Part shown: positions 7,521-16,097 of the stretch, one piece after another | Layout of the letters: each line of letters begins with the position of its first letter | Position numbering within the stretch: position 1 is the stretch's first letter | Assembly: GCF_030246945.1 (NCBI RefSeq) | Contig: NZ_CP126742.1 | Coordinates: 558,001-622,000, forward strand | Direction: 5' to 3' | Source of the DNA: Microbacterium sp. zg-Y1090 | GTDB taxonomy: Bacteria; Actinomycetota; Actinomycetes; Actinomycetales; Microbacteriaceae | DNA length: 64,000 bases | The notes under the pieces: generated by a model | Seen by the model: only the letters and a program-made list of their open reading frames with translations | Database searches by the model: none | What the model was told of the DNA's origin: nothing | Position numbers and translations under genes: made by a program

Positions 7521-9002
7521 TCAGCCCACGTCGCGCGCGCCGATCGGCCGCACGAGAACCCGGCGCCGGTCGCGCACCCACCGCACGCGGTCGCGGCGGA
7601 ACTCCGCATGGGTGGCGAAGCGGTAGCGGTAGGACACCACACGCACCCAGCGGGGGCGGTCGCCCGCGAACGGGTCCACGCGCAGCAGCGCAAGCGTCGC
7701 GGCATCCGCCTCGAGCAGCCGCCCCAGCAGCGCCGCGAACCAGCCCTCGAGCGACCGCCCCAGCGGCAGGAACCACATGAGCCAGTCCAGCCGCAGGTGG
7801 TAGGGCGCCCACTGCCGGGGGATGCGGCGCACATCGCCGGGCTTTCCGCGGAACCCGTACTCCCGCCATGTCGCCGTTTCGGGGTCGGGGTCGGTCGTGC
7901 CCTCGATGATGTACTCGACGCGCTCGCGGGTGACCGTGCCGAACGCGCCGTAGGCGTTGGCCAGCTGCCAGCGGTTGAAGCTGGCGTTCATCAGCTGCCG
8001 CCGCGCGGCGAGGTTGCGCAGCGCCGGCCAGCTGATCACGACGTACAGCAGCCCCACACCGCTCGTGATCACGAGCCAGTACAGTGGCAGGCCGTCGACG
8101 ACCCACGGCGGGTCGGATGCCGGCGGGGCGCCGGAGCCGGGCACCGACACCGCCGCGAAGCCCAGCACGATCGTCGCCCAGTTCAGCCAGGCGAAGTTGC
8201 CCGTGAGCACGAGCCACAGCTGGGTGACGATGACGATGCCACCGGCGACCGTGCCGACGATCGACGGGACGGGGCCGGGCACCCAGAGGCCGAGCAGGGG
8301 TGCGAACAGGAACCACGGCACCACGAGCTGCGAGAAGTGGTTGCCCACCACTTCCAGACGGTGGAACCATCGCGGCAGCAGGTGTGCCTGCCGGCTGAGC
8401 GGCCCCGGCATCGGCTGCGTCTCGTGGTGGAACATCAGTGCCGTGAGGTCGCGCCACTCCCGCCCGCCGCGGATCTTGATCATGCCGGCGCCGAACTCCA
8501 GCCGGAACAGCAGCCACCACAGCAGCACGATCACCACGGTGGGCGGCGGCTGATCGTCCGACCCGAGGAAGGCCGCCACGAAGCCCGCCTCCAGCAGCAG
8601 CATCTCCCACCCGAACCCGTAGAAGGTCTGCCCGATGCTGACCACCGACATGTAGCCGAGCCACAGCAGCAGAAAGCACACCATCGGCACCCACGGCGGC
8701 CCGAGCTGGGGGGTGCCCGCGACGAGCGCCGCGCCCACGGTCATCCCCGCCACGCAGAGGGCGCGCAGGCGCCGGTCGCTGTAGCGCACGCGGCGGAAGA
8801 GCGTCGGCCCCACCATCCGCGCCCGGCGCGGTGAGGCCGTGGCCCACGCCAGCAGCTCCGGCGCGGGCAGCAGCCCCCGCTCGCCCAGCAGGGCGCGGAA
8901 CTGGTGGAACGTCGACAGGAACGCCACGATGTACAGCGCCGCGATCCCGCGCTGCAGCACCTGCCGCGCCGCCTCGAAATCCACCGCCGCGAAGCCGTCC
9001 AT
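7521..9002 (-). CDS. Lipase maturation factor family membrane protein
   Basis: 493 residues with about eight transmembrane segments in the N-terminal two thirds. The soluble C-terminal third is rich in Trp/Arg and carries the family signature (YGFRGKPGDVRRIPRQWAPYH and LRLDWLMWFLP). In animals LMF1 helps lipases fold in the ER. Bacterial members are common in actinobacteria but their role is unknown. No lipase gene is adjacent. The start is supported by TAGCGT (9014-9009 on the minus strand) exactly 6 nt before ATG, suggesting a leaderless transcript. Confidence 0.88.
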   Translation of the reverse strand: MDGFAAVDFEAARQVLQRGIAALYIVAFLSTFHQFRALLGERGLLPAPELLAWATASPRRARMVGPTLFRRVRYSDRRLRALCVAGMTVGAALVAGTPQLGPPWVPMVCFLLLWLGYMSVVSIGQTFYGFGWEMLLLEAGFVAAFLGSDDQPPPTVVIVLLWWLLFRLEFGAGMIKIRGGREWRDLTALMFHHETQPMPGPLSRQAHLLPRWFHRLEVVGNHFSQLVVPWFLFAPLLGLWVPGPVPSIVGTVAGGIVIVTQLWLVLTGNFAWLNWATIVLGFAAVSVPGSGAPPASDPPWVVDGLPLYWLVITSGVGLLYVVISWPALRNLAARRQLMNASFNRWQLANAYGAFGTVTRERVEYIIEGTTDPDPETATWREYGFRGKPGDVRRIPRQWAPYHLRLDWLMWFLPLGRSLEGWFAALLGRLLEADAATLALLRVDPFAGDRPRWVRVVSYRYRFATHAEFRRDRVRWVRDRRRVLVRPIGARDVG

Positions 9003-9073
9003 GACGGAACGCTAGAGCCGCGCGGCGCCGAAGCGAAGGGGGTGGCGTGATCGGCGCGCGGGCCGACCGCGAC

Positions 9074-9475
9074 TCAGAGCAGTTCGCCCACGAGCTGCTC
9101 GATGCGCGCGCGGATGTCGTCGCGGATGGGGCGGACGGCATCGATGCCCTGACCGGCGGGGTCGTCGAGCGTCCAATCCTCGTAGCGCTTGCCGGGGAAG
9201 ATGGGGCACGCGTCGCCGCATCCCATCGTGATGACCACGTCGGATGCCTGCACGGCCTCGGTCGTGAGCACCTTGGGCTGCTCTGCGGTGATGTCGATGC
9301 CGATCTCGGCCATGGCGTCGACGGCGACGGGGTTGATCCGCTCCGCCGGCAGGGAGCCGGCCGAGCGCACCTCGATGCGGTCGCCGGCGATGTCGCGCAG
9401 GAATCCGGCGGCCATCTGGGAGCGGCCGGCATTGTGCACGCAGACGAACAGGACGGAGGGCTTGGCGGGGGTCAT
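9074..9475 (-). CDS. arsC: Arsenate reductase, LMW-phosphatase type (ArsC)
   Basis: 133 residues. The P-loop CVHNAGRS (Cys-X5-Arg) starts the first loop after a beta strand and is the arsenate-binding site. A second cysteine pair occurs in ITMGCGDACPIFPGKRYEDW, followed by the Asp-containing WTLDDP loop. This pattern matches actinobacterial ArsC enzymes that couple arsenate reduction to mycothiol/mycoredoxin; that coupling is a family inference. It is the last gene of arsR-acr3-arsC, its ATG overlapping the acr3 stop (ATGA). Confidence 0.93.
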   Translation of the reverse strand: MTPAKPSVLFVCVHNAGRSQMAAGFLRDIAGDRIEVRSAGSLPAERINPVAVDAMAEIGIDITAEQPKVLTTEAVQASDVVITMGCGDACPIFPGKRYEDWTLDDPAGQGIDAVRPIRDDIRARIEQLVGELL

Positions 9476-10572
9476 GGTGTCTCCGGTCGGGTGGCAGGGG
9501 GATCGGTGCGGAACCACGCGCGTGCCGCCCACAGCGACACGTAGACGAGACCGACGAGCACGGGCACCTCGATGAGCGGCCCGACCACGCCGGCCAGGGC
9601 TTGCCCGGAGGTGGCGCCGAAGGTGGCGATGGCGACGGCGATGGCCAGCTCGAAGTTGTTGCCCGCTGCGGTGAACGCCAGCGTCGCCGACCGCGCGTAC
9701 CCGAGGCCGAGCGCCTTGCCGGTGAAGAGCCCGACGAACCACATCACGGCGAAGTAGACCAGCAGGGGCAGCGCGATGCGCCCCACATCCCAGGGGCGCG
9801 AGGTGACCTGTTCGCCCTGCAGGGCGAACAGCAGCGCGATCGTGAAGAGCAATCCATACAGCGCCCACGGCCCCACCCTCGGCAGGAAGCGCTCCTCGTA
9901 CCAGGTGCGGCCACGGCGGCGCTCGCCGATGAAGCGGGAGGCGAAGCCGGCCAGCAGCGGGATGCCGAGGAAGATTGCGACGTTCAGGGCGATCTGCCCG
10001 ATCGACACGTCCACCCCCTGGCTGTCGAGCCCGAGCCAGCCGGGGAGCACGGTGAGGTAGAACCAGCCCAGCAGCGAGAAGGCGACGACCTGGAAGACGG
10101 AGTTGATCGCCACGAGCACGGCGGCCGCCTCGCGGTCGCCGCAGGCCAGGTCGTTCCAGATCACGACCATCGCGATGCATCGCGCCAGCCCCACGATGAT
10201 GAGCCCGGTGCGGTACTCCGGCAGGTCGGGCAGGAACACCCACGCCAGCGCGAACATGAGGGCGGGTCCGGCGACCCAGTTCAGCGCCAGGGAGGCGACC
10301 AGCAGCTTCGTGTCGCCGGCCACCGCGCCGACGCGGTCGTAGCGCACCTTCGCGAGAACCGGGTACATCATCACCAGCAGGCCGAGGGCGATGGGCACCG
10401 AGATGCCCCCGAGCTCGAGGCTCGCGAGCAGGGTGGACACCCCGGGGACGAACCGGCCGATCAGCAGCCCGGCGGCCATCGCCAGCGCGATCCACGCGGG
10501 CAGCCAGCGGTCCAGCGGCGACAGGCGCGGCCCAGCGGCCGTCGTCGGCCGGGCGGCGGTGGAGGCCCTCAT
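9472..10572 (-). CDS. acr3: ACR3-family arsenite efflux transporter
   Basis: 366 residues with ten predicted transmembrane helices. The conserved ARCIAMVVIWNDLACGD segment of helix 4 carries the essential Cys of ACR3 permeases. The GNNFELAIAVAIATFG segment of a later helix is also a hallmark. The protein exports As(III) produced by ArsC. The start MRASTAARP at 10572 is chosen because it overlaps the arsR stop by 4 nt, giving a compact operon. Longer upstream starts would run through arsR in another frame. Confidence 0.93.
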   Translation of the reverse strand: MRASTAARPTTAAGPRLSPLDRWLPAWIALAMAAGLLIGRFVPGVSTLLASLELGGISVPIALGLLVMMYPVLAKVRYDRVGAVAGDTKLLVASLALNWVAGPALMFALAWVFLPDLPEYRTGLIIVGLARCIAMVVIWNDLACGDREAAAVLVAINSVFQVVAFSLLGWFYLTVLPGWLGLDSQGVDVSIGQIALNVAIFLGIPLLAGFASRFIGERRRGRTWYEERFLPRVGPWALYGLLFTIALLFALQGEQVTSRPWDVGRIALPLLVYFAVMWFVGLFTGKALGLGYARSATLAFTAAGNNFELAIAVAIATFGATSGQALAGVVGPLIEVPVLVGLVYVSLWAARAWFRTDPPATRPETP

Positions 10573-10913
10573 GCGGACCGCAGGGCTGCCGCGGCCGACT
10601 CCAGTGCGTCGCCGGCCACCGCGAAGTACGCCCACTTCCCGCGCTGCTCGCGGGTCACCAGTCCGGCGTCGGCGAGCAGCTTCATGTGGTGGGAGACCGT
10701 GCCCTGGGAGAGCCCGATCGGATCGGTGAGATCGCAGATGCATGCCTCTCCGTCCGCGCCGGCGGCGATGAGCGACAGCAGCTTCACCCGCGCGGGGTCA
10801 CCCAGCGCCTTGAACACCTTCGCCAGGCTCCGCGCCTCGTCGTCGCTCAAGGTCGAGGTGATGCGCGGACCGCAGCACGCGGCCCCGGCATCGATCGTCG
10901 CGGGAAGACTCAT
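10569..10913 (-). CDS. arsR: ArsR-family arsenite-responsive repressor (CC type)
   Basis: 114 residues with winged-helix recognition helix LSQGTVSHHMKLLADAGL. The metal ligands are an N-terminal Cys13-Cys14 pair plus ACICDL (Cys58/Cys60) at the start of the DNA-binding helix region. This is the arrangement known from Corynebacterium glutamicum ArsR, where an N-terminal Cys pair and one helix Cys bind As(III), rather than the CVC pair of E. coli ArsR. It is first gene of the operon. A large palindrome lies 10-43 bp upstream of its start, so it is almost certainly autoregulated. Confidence 0.92.
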   Translation of the reverse strand: MSLPATIDAGAACCGPRITSTLSDDEARSLAKVFKALGDPARVKLLSLIAAGADGEACICDLTDPIGLSQGTVSHHMKLLADAGLVTREQRGKWAYFAVAGDALESAAAALRSA

Positions 10914-10922
10914 GCCCCGATC

Positions 10923-10956
10923 CTCTCACGTATCGACGTTCATCGATAGGTGAGAG
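10923..10956. promoter_or_regulatory. ArsR operator, 34-bp nested palindrome
   Basis: CTCTCAC-G-TATCGA-N6-TCGATA-G-GTGAGAG is symmetric except at the central six bases and one mirrored G. The inner TATCGA/TCGATA arms match the size of ArsR sites. It lies directly upstream of arsR, where the promoter must be. Confidence 0.75.
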
Positions 10957-11106
10957 GGGCTGCGGGTGCGGGGCGGGACGGCGTGCGCGACGCGGGAGGA
11001 TAACGCGCCGCCGCAGGAAGGGGAACCGGCTGAACCGGATCGCGGCGGTGCGGCACGCTCGTTGCACCGGGACACGTCCCGGACCCGACGACGAGAGGAG
11101 TTCGGC

Positions 11107-11457
11107 ATGGCCGACCACGACGACCAGAACGCCCAGGGTGGCAGCACCAGCGCCCAGGAGACCGACACGCTCGCCGGTGGCGAGTACTCCGAGGAGCTCG
11201 GCGCGGCGACGCAGGACGCTGACGCGGAGGTCACCGAGCCCGACGACCGGTTCGCCGGTGGCGTCGACGACGGGCCCGGCACGGCCGCGCAGGCCGACGA
11301 GCGGTTCGGCGACCCCGGGCCGCAGGCGGCGGCTGCGGCAGCCGCCGATGACGTCGGCGCTCCCGCGGTGCTGCAGCCCGAGACCCAGGGGGAGGACCCC
11401 GTCGTCGCCGAGCTCGGCGAGGACGGCGAGGGCGATCTCAGCCCTGAAGACCTCTGA
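11107..11457 (+). CDS. Small acidic, Ala/Asp/Glu-rich hypothetical protein
   Basis: 116 residues, very acidic and low-complexity, with no hydrophobic core or recognisable domain. It is probably intrinsically disordered. Start ATG has GAGAGGAG 9 nt upstream. Two similar acidic proteins occur at 36072 and 36284. Such proteins are frequent in Microbacterium-like genomes, but I know of no assigned function. It is a single-gene unit followed by a strong hairpin. Confidence 0.75.
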   Translation: MADHDDQNAQGGSTSAQETDTLAGGEYSEELGAATQDADAEVTEPDDRFAGGVDDGPGTAAQADERFGDPGPQAAAAAAADDVGAPAVLQPETQGEDPVVAELGEDGEGDLSPEDL

Positions 11458-11469
11458 CCTCGCCCGACG

Positions 11470-11508
11470 ACGACGGCGCCGCACCCCCGCAGGGGCCGGC
11501 GCCGTCGT
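11470..11508. terminator. Bidirectional terminator hairpin
   Basis: A 12-bp perfect stem, ACGACGGCGCCG (11470-11481) with CGGCGCCGTCGT (11497-11508), has a 15-nt loop. It lies between two convergent genes. Confidence 0.8.
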
Positions 11509-11541
11509 GGTGCGGGTGAGGGGATGACGTCGGGGGTCCGC

Positions 11542-11853
11542 TCAAGCCTCGCCGAGGATGCTGCGCATGACCTCCACCGAGATCTCGCTGCGCTCGCCGT
11601 CGACGCTCTCGTGCAACAAGAAGGGCACGCCGTTGTCCGTGAGGAACGCGACCGCCTTCTCCAACCGGGGCACGGCATGGATGTGGTCGGCGCCGAAGAG
11701 ACCGCAGGTGTACAGCGGCTCGCCCGCCCCCGCAGCCAGGCGCATCTCGACCGTGGAGCGGCCGGTGATGCGGTACAGCGCCTGCAGGGCGGGCGGGGAG
11801 AGCACGCTCACGCCGTCGAGGGTGATCGAGATCGACACGGGGGAATCGGTCAT
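11542..11853 (-). CDS. Hypothetical protein
   Basis: 103 residues, not recognised. The sequence alternates hydrophobic strands and helices (SISITLDGVSVLSPPALQAL; VEMRLAAG; EPLYTCGLFG; RLEKAVAFLTDNGVPFLLHE) and looks like a small folded alpha/beta domain. It contains one Cys and a GADHIHAV segment. The coding call rests on clean GC3 bias, no overlap with neighbours and the convergent terminator downstream. It is just downstream of the ABC permease but on its own start. Confidence 0.7.
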   Translation of the reverse strand: MTDSPVSISITLDGVSVLSPPALQALYRITGRSTVEMRLAAGAGEPLYTCGLFGADHIHAVPRLEKAVAFLTDNGVPFLLHESVDGERSEISVEVMRSILGEA

Positions 11854-11883
11854 GCTCTCATCGAACCACGTCGGTCGACCGGC

Positions 11884-13266
11884 TCACGCCGCGCTGCGGC
11901 GCACCGCCCGTGCCAGCGGCTCGGTGGCGCGCATCGCAAGGCTCACCGCGGCGAAGCCAGCCACGAAGGTGAGCACCACCACGAGGATGGGAACGGGCGC
12001 GATGATCCCTGTCGCCCCCACGATCGGCAGGCTGAGTGCGGTGCCGGCGGCGGCTCCGCCCAGCGCCGCCCAGCGCAGTGGCACCATGACCACGAGACTC
12101 CGCGAGCGGCGCAGCTGCTCCTCGGGCATGCCGAGCCGGTCCAGCCCGACGATGAGCTCACGGTCTTCGAGCACCGATGCCGCCTGCGTCACGCCCACCG
12201 AGCAGGCCAGCAGCACGAACGCCGCACCGAGCGTCACCAGCACACCGACGCGGATGTCGGACAGCAGCGTGCCCTGCTCGTTCTCGCCGACCGCTTCGAG
12301 CAGGCCGATGCCCCCACCGGCCACGACGGCGATGAACGCGATCATCGCGATGCCCGCGACCCGGCGCCATGCCTGCGGTGCGTGTGCGGCGAGTTCGCGA
12401 CCGGCGATGAGGTTCGCCGCCGATGTCGCGCGGCGCGCCATGATGCGGCCGCTCAGCGCCACCAGCGGCGCCCCGATGAGGTTGACCAGCCCCATCGCGC
12501 CGGCGAACATGCCGATGAGGATCATGACCCCGAGGGTGTCGGCGAGCGAGCCGAAGCTGCCCGCCACCACGATGAGGGCGATGAGGAGGACCAGCCCGAC
12601 GACCAGCAGCACGGTGCGGCGCGGTGCGGCATCCGTGCGTCGGCGCACCCCGAGGGGGCCGAGACGCACCGCGCGCAGGCTGAGCGCGGCGCTGATGGTC
12701 GCGAGGGCGGTCACGCCGATGACCGCCCAGAAGACCGCGGGAAGCCCGGCCCACACCGCGCCCATGCCCACCGGCCCGCCGAAGAACGGCAGCAGACCCA
12801 CGAGCGGCAGCAGCACCAGGTAGAGCACCACGCCCCCGACGGCACCGGCCAGTGCCGTCAGCGCCGCCTCGGCGACCGTCATCGCCGAGACCTCGCCGCT
12901 GGTGGCCCCGAGCAGCCGCAGGGTGGCCAGGCGGTCGTTGCGACGGCGGCTCGACAGCCGCGCCGCCGCGGCGCCGAGGGTGAACACCGGCACCGCCAGC
13001 AGCACCAGGGCGAGCATGCTCAGCATGGGATAGACCGGGTCGCCTGCCACGCGCGGGTCGGTGTGGAACATCACCGTGCCGCCCACGACCACCAGCAGCA
13101 GGGCCGTAGTGACGGCGAAGGCGACGACCGGCAGCAGCAGGGCAGCCCGCCCCTGGCGGGACGGTCGTGACAGCAGCGTGGTGAGGGTGACGATGCGGCG
13201 GGCCGAGCCGGCCGTGCCACGGGGTGGGGACTGCGGAGCGCGCAGCACGGCGGTGGCGGCGCTCAT
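11884..13266 (-). CDS. ABC transporter permease, FtsX-like
   Basis: 460 residues with several long hydrophobic segments in two halves, joined by basic loops (SSRRRNDRLATLRLLGAT and EDRELIVGLDRLGMPEEQLRRSRS). Those loops are the FtsX-type coupling repeats that contact the ATPase. It lacks the large extracytoplasmic domain of MacB, resembling BceB/SalY-type peptide-exporter permeases reduced in size. Its ATG overlaps the ATPase stop by 4 nt, so the two form one exporter. The substrate is unknown; antimicrobial peptides or lipids are the usual cargo. Confidence 0.85.
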   Translation of the reverse strand: MSAATAVLRAPQSPPRGTAGSARRIVTLTTLLSRPSRQGRAALLLPVVAFAVTTALLLVVVGGTVMFHTDPRVAGDPVYPMLSMLALVLLAVPVFTLGAAAARLSSRRRNDRLATLRLLGATSGEVSAMTVAEAALTALAGAVGGVVLYLVLLPLVGLLPFFGGPVGMGAVWAGLPAVFWAVIGVTALATISAALSLRAVRLGPLGVRRRTDAAPRRTVLLVVGLVLLIALIVVAGSFGSLADTLGVMILIGMFAGAMGLVNLIGAPLVALSGRIMARRATSAANLIAGRELAAHAPQAWRRVAGIAMIAFIAVVAGGGIGLLEAVGENEQGTLLSDIRVGVLVTLGAAFVLLACSVGVTQAASVLEDRELIVGLDRLGMPEEQLRRSRSLVVMVPLRWAALGGAAAGTALSLPIVGATGIIAPVPILVVVLTFVAGFAAVSLAMRATEPLARAVRRSAA

Positions 13267-14003
13267 CGGGCGGCCCCGTTCGCGTCGGCGCGCGCGGCGG
13301 TGCCTGCGGTCTCGCCGACGATGCGGCCGTCGCGCATGTGCAGCACGCGGTCGCAGCGTGCCGCGACGTCGGAGTCGTGCGTGACGACGACGAGGCTGCG
13401 GCTCTGGCCGGTGGTGGCCTGCAGCAGCGCCGTCATCACCTCGGTCGAGGTCGCCGAATCGAGGGCGCCGGTCGGCTCGTCGGCGAACACGACGGGTGCG
13501 CCCGTGGCCTGGGCGCGCGCGATCGCGACGCGCTGGGCCTGACCTCCCGACAGCTGGCCGATGCGTCGGTCCTCCATGCCCGCGAGCCCCAGAGCGGCCA
13601 GCCAGCCGGCGGCGTGCGCCTCTGCCTGGCGCCGGGCCACGCCCGTGACGATCAGCGGCAGCGCGGCGTTCTCGACGGCGGTGAGCTCGGGCAGCAGCAG
13701 GTGCTCCTGGAAGACGAACCCCACGTGCGAACGGCGCACCGCCGAGCGCTCCGACTCGGTCATGCCCACGAGCTCCAGCGGGGCGCCGCCGTCGACGGCG
13801 AGACGCACGGAGCCGCCGTCGGGGGCCAGCACCGCGGCGAGGCAGTGCAGCAGGGTCGTCTTGCCCGAGCCCGAGGCGCCCATCACCGCGACCGACTGCC
13901 CCCGCTCGATCGTGACATCGACGCCGGCGAGGGCGGTGAGGGGGCCGTAGCGCTTGACGAGGCCGGTGGCGGCCAGGGCGGGGGAGATCGGAGAGACGTT
14001 CAT
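13263..14003 (-). CDS. ABC transporter ATP-binding protein, MacB/LolD type
   Basis: 246 residues: Walker A GASGSGKTT, Q-loop VGFVFQEHLLLPELT, signature LSGGQAQR, Walker B VVFADEP with GALDSATS as D-loop, and H-loop VVTHDSD. The sequence pattern is that of ATPases partnering FtsX-like permeases, and such a permease is translationally coupled downstream. The start at 14003 (MNVSPISPAL) is preferred over an upstream ATG that adds a low-complexity stretch. AAGACT lies 6 nt before it, a weak -10. Confidence 0.92.
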   Translation of the reverse strand: MNVSPISPALAATGLVKRYGPLTALAGVDVTIERGQSVAVMGASGSGKTTLLHCLAAVLAPDGGSVRLAVDGGAPLELVGMTESERSAVRRSHVGFVFQEHLLLPELTAVENAALPLIVTGVARRQAEAHAAGWLAALGLAGMEDRRIGQLSGGQAQRVAIARAQATGAPVVFADEPTGALDSATSTEVMTALLQATTGQSRSLVVVTHDSDVAARCDRVLHMRDGRIVGETAGTAARADANGAAR

Positions 14004-14105
14004 GGCTCCAGTCTTCGCGCCGGTCGTGCACGTGTCGTCGCCCCCGCGGGGGACACGGGTCCGTCGCGAGGATGATCCGCGCCCCATCGCGACCACCCGA
14101 GGTTC

Positions 14106-15407
14106 TCAGCCGCGCGCGAAGCGCGCGGCGTGATCGGCCCAGCCCCCCTCGGTCGGAAGCGCGCGCAGGCCGCGGCTGGCGACGGCCATCGCGGTGGCCA
14201 CCCCGCACAGGGCGGCGCAGACGAGCAGGGTGCCCTCGCGCCCGACCCACGTCAGGCCGAAGCCCGCGATCAGCGGCCCGAGCGGCATCGCTCCGATCGC
14301 CAGCACGGTGCTGACGCTGTTCACCCGCCCGAGCAGCTCGCTCGGAACGGCGACCATCGTGTACCCCATCAATGCGGCGTTGAGCGCGGGAAGCAGCAGC
14401 ACGGAGGCCGCGAGCACACCGACGATCGCCCACACCGTCTCCAGCTGGGACAGCGCCAGCACCCCGGCTGTCGCCACGCCGAGCCCCGCGATCGCGATCA
14501 CCCCGGCCTTCACCCGGGGAATCAGTGCGGGCGCGGCGACCGCTCCGACGAGCATCGCCACGCCCGCCCCCGCCGACAGCCAGCCGATGACGGCGGGAGA
14601 GTGGCCCGCCTGCTGCATCGCGTAGAGCACGGTCGTGAGGCCGGCGTTGAACCCGAGGTTGATGATCGTGGCGATGAACAGCACCGCGCGCAGATCGTCG
14701 CGGGCCCACAGCCAGAGGAAGGCCGTGCGCATCTCGCCGGCTGCGCTGCTCTTCGTCCGCGCGGTCGGGGCGTCGGACGTCGCCGCCGGCGCCGGCGCGC
14801 TCTCGGTCGCGCCGGATCCTCCGCCCCGCAGCAGCCACGCCGAGACCGCGGCGATCAGCTGGGCGAGCGTCATCGCGGCGCCGATCAGCCAGCCGCCGAC
14901 GGCCAGCAGCGCCCCGCCGAGCGGTCCGCCGGCCAGCTGCAGCGCGGCATCCCTGGCCTGGTTCGCCGCCTGCGCGCGCCCCATCGCCGCGTCGGGCACG
15001 ACCTGCTTGATCGCGCTCTCGCCGGCCACGTCGAACAGACCGGCACGCGCCCCCAGCAGCAGCGTCAGCACCAGCAGTCCGGCGAAGGTGAGGGAGCCGC
15101 CGAACGCCAGCACGGTGAATCCCAGCGACAGCACCACGCCGATGGTGGAGCCGAGGATCATGAGCCCGATGCGCGGATGCCGGTCGGCGAGCACCCCGCC
15201 GTAGAGCGTCGTGACCGCGAGCACCGCGCCGCCCACCGCGCCGACGATCCCGGCCTGAGCGGGGTCGTCTGTGACGATCAGCGTCAGCAGCGGCAGGGCG
15301 AAGGCATACAGCCCGTCGGCCAGACCCCTGCTCGTGTCGCTGACGAGCCAGGTGAGGTAGCGGCGGTTACGCCAGAGCCGGTGCGGCGCAGAAGTCGTCG
15401 TGGTCAT
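14106..15407 (-). CDS. MFS transporter (EntS/MFS_3-like exporter)
   Basis: 433 residues with twelve hydrophobic segments and a cytoplasmic loop (about 205-225) rich in Ala/Thr/Ser. The N-terminal RNRRYLTWLVSDTSRGLADGL followed by the GGVLADRHPR motif A fits the enterobactin-exporter-like MFS_3 group. The cargo is probably a drug or siderophore-like molecule; it cannot be told. It is divergent from an HTH regulator with two TTGCGCAA palindromes between them. TAGTCT (15419-15414 on the minus strand) lies 6 nt before ATG, so the transcript is probably leaderless. Confidence 0.88.
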   Translation of the reverse strand: MTTTTSAPHRLWRNRRYLTWLVSDTSRGLADGLYAFALPLLTLIVTDDPAQAGIVGAVGGAVLAVTTLYGGVLADRHPRIGLMILGSTIGVVLSLGFTVLAFGGSLTFAGLLVLTLLLGARAGLFDVAGESAIKQVVPDAAMGRAQAANQARDAALQLAGGPLGGALLAVGGWLIGAAMTLAQLIAAVSAWLLRGGGSGATESAPAPAATSDAPTARTKSSAAGEMRTAFLWLWARDDLRAVLFIATIINLGFNAGLTTVLYAMQQAGHSPAVIGWLSAGAGVAMLVGAVAAPALIPRVKAGVIAIAGLGVATAGVLALSQLETVWAIVGVLAASVLLLPALNAALMGYTMVAVPSELLGRVNSVSTVLAIGAMPLGPLIAGFGLTWVGREGTLLVCAALCGVATAMAVASRGLRALPTEGGWADHAARFARG

Positions 15408-15432
15408 GCCGCCAGACTAGATGCACAGGAAC

Positions 15433-15456
15433 TATTGCGCAATAACCATTGCGCAA
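15433..15456. promoter_or_regulatory. Tandem TTGCGCAA operator between MFS exporter and HTH regulator
   Basis: TATTGCGCAATA (15433-15444, perfect) and TTGCGCAA (15449-15456, perfect) are centred 14 bp apart. They lie at about -26 to -49 from the predicted leaderless MFS start and upstream of the regulator promoter. One regulator could control both genes. Confidence 0.65.
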
Positions 15457-15491
15457 CGTCTCCTGCGGAACAGCATGGATACACTCGGACC

Positions 15492-16073
15492 ATGGTCGAC
15501 GGCGGTGAGGCTAAGCGCAGCGGGGTGATGACGTCCGCGATGCTCAAGGCGATGTCGCATCCCCTGCGGCGCCGCATCATGCGGATCCTCGCCTCGCGCG
15601 ACTTCGCCCGGGCCGCGGACATCGCCGCCGAGCTCGACGTGCCGGCGAACAGCGTGAGCTTCCACCTGCGGTCGCTCGCCGATGCCGGGCTCGTGGTCGA
15701 GGCTCCCGAGCAGGCACGCGACCGCCGAGACCGGGTGTGGACGGCCGTGGAGGGAGGCTTCGACCTCGGCAGCCCCGATCACCCCGTCGAGGATGAAGCG
15801 CTGGGCGGGACGCTTCTCGCCGCGCTGGCCCAGGAGCACACCGACATGCTGCGACGCGTGGTCGTCTGGGCGCCGGAGTACACCGCCGGTCGCAGCCCGG
15901 GAGTTCACGGCACGTTCGCCCGCACCATGATCCGGCTGAGCGAGCCGGAGTTCGTCGACCTCATGGAGCGGATCGGCGCGGTGATCGATCAGGCGCGCGA
16001 GGCACACGACGCGACCGTCGCCGAGGCACGGGTCTGGGAGCTCGACATCGTCGCGGCAGACGACGTCATCTGA
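15492..16073 (+). CDS. ArsR-like winged-helix transcriptional regulator
   Basis: 193 residues. The N-terminal winged helix (about 18-80) has SHPLRRRIMRILASRDFARAADIAAELDVPANSVSFHLRSLADAGL. The C-terminal 100 residues are helical and probably form a ligand or dimer domain. Family members with this layout (HTH_20) often repress adjacent drug exporters. The divergent MFS gene and intervening palindromes support that. TACACT sits exactly 6 nt before ATG with no Shine-Dalgarno, so initiation is probably leaderless. Confidence 0.88.
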   Translation: MVDGGEAKRSGVMTSAMLKAMSHPLRRRIMRILASRDFARAADIAAELDVPANSVSFHLRSLADAGLVVEAPEQARDRRDRVWTAVEGGFDLGSPDHPVEDEALGGTLLAALAQEHTDMLRRVVVWAPEYTAGRSPGVHGTFARTMIRLSEPEFVDLMERIGAVIDQAREAHDATVAEARVWELDIVAADDVI

Positions 16074-16097
16074 GCCGGCGCCGCGAAGGGCCTGCGA

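Noticed and set aside
6874..9432. 852-codon minus-strand frame across DUF72, lipase maturation factor and arsC
   Set aside because: Arg/Ala/Pro-rich shadow frame of high-GC DNA, overlapping three recognised genes in other frames.
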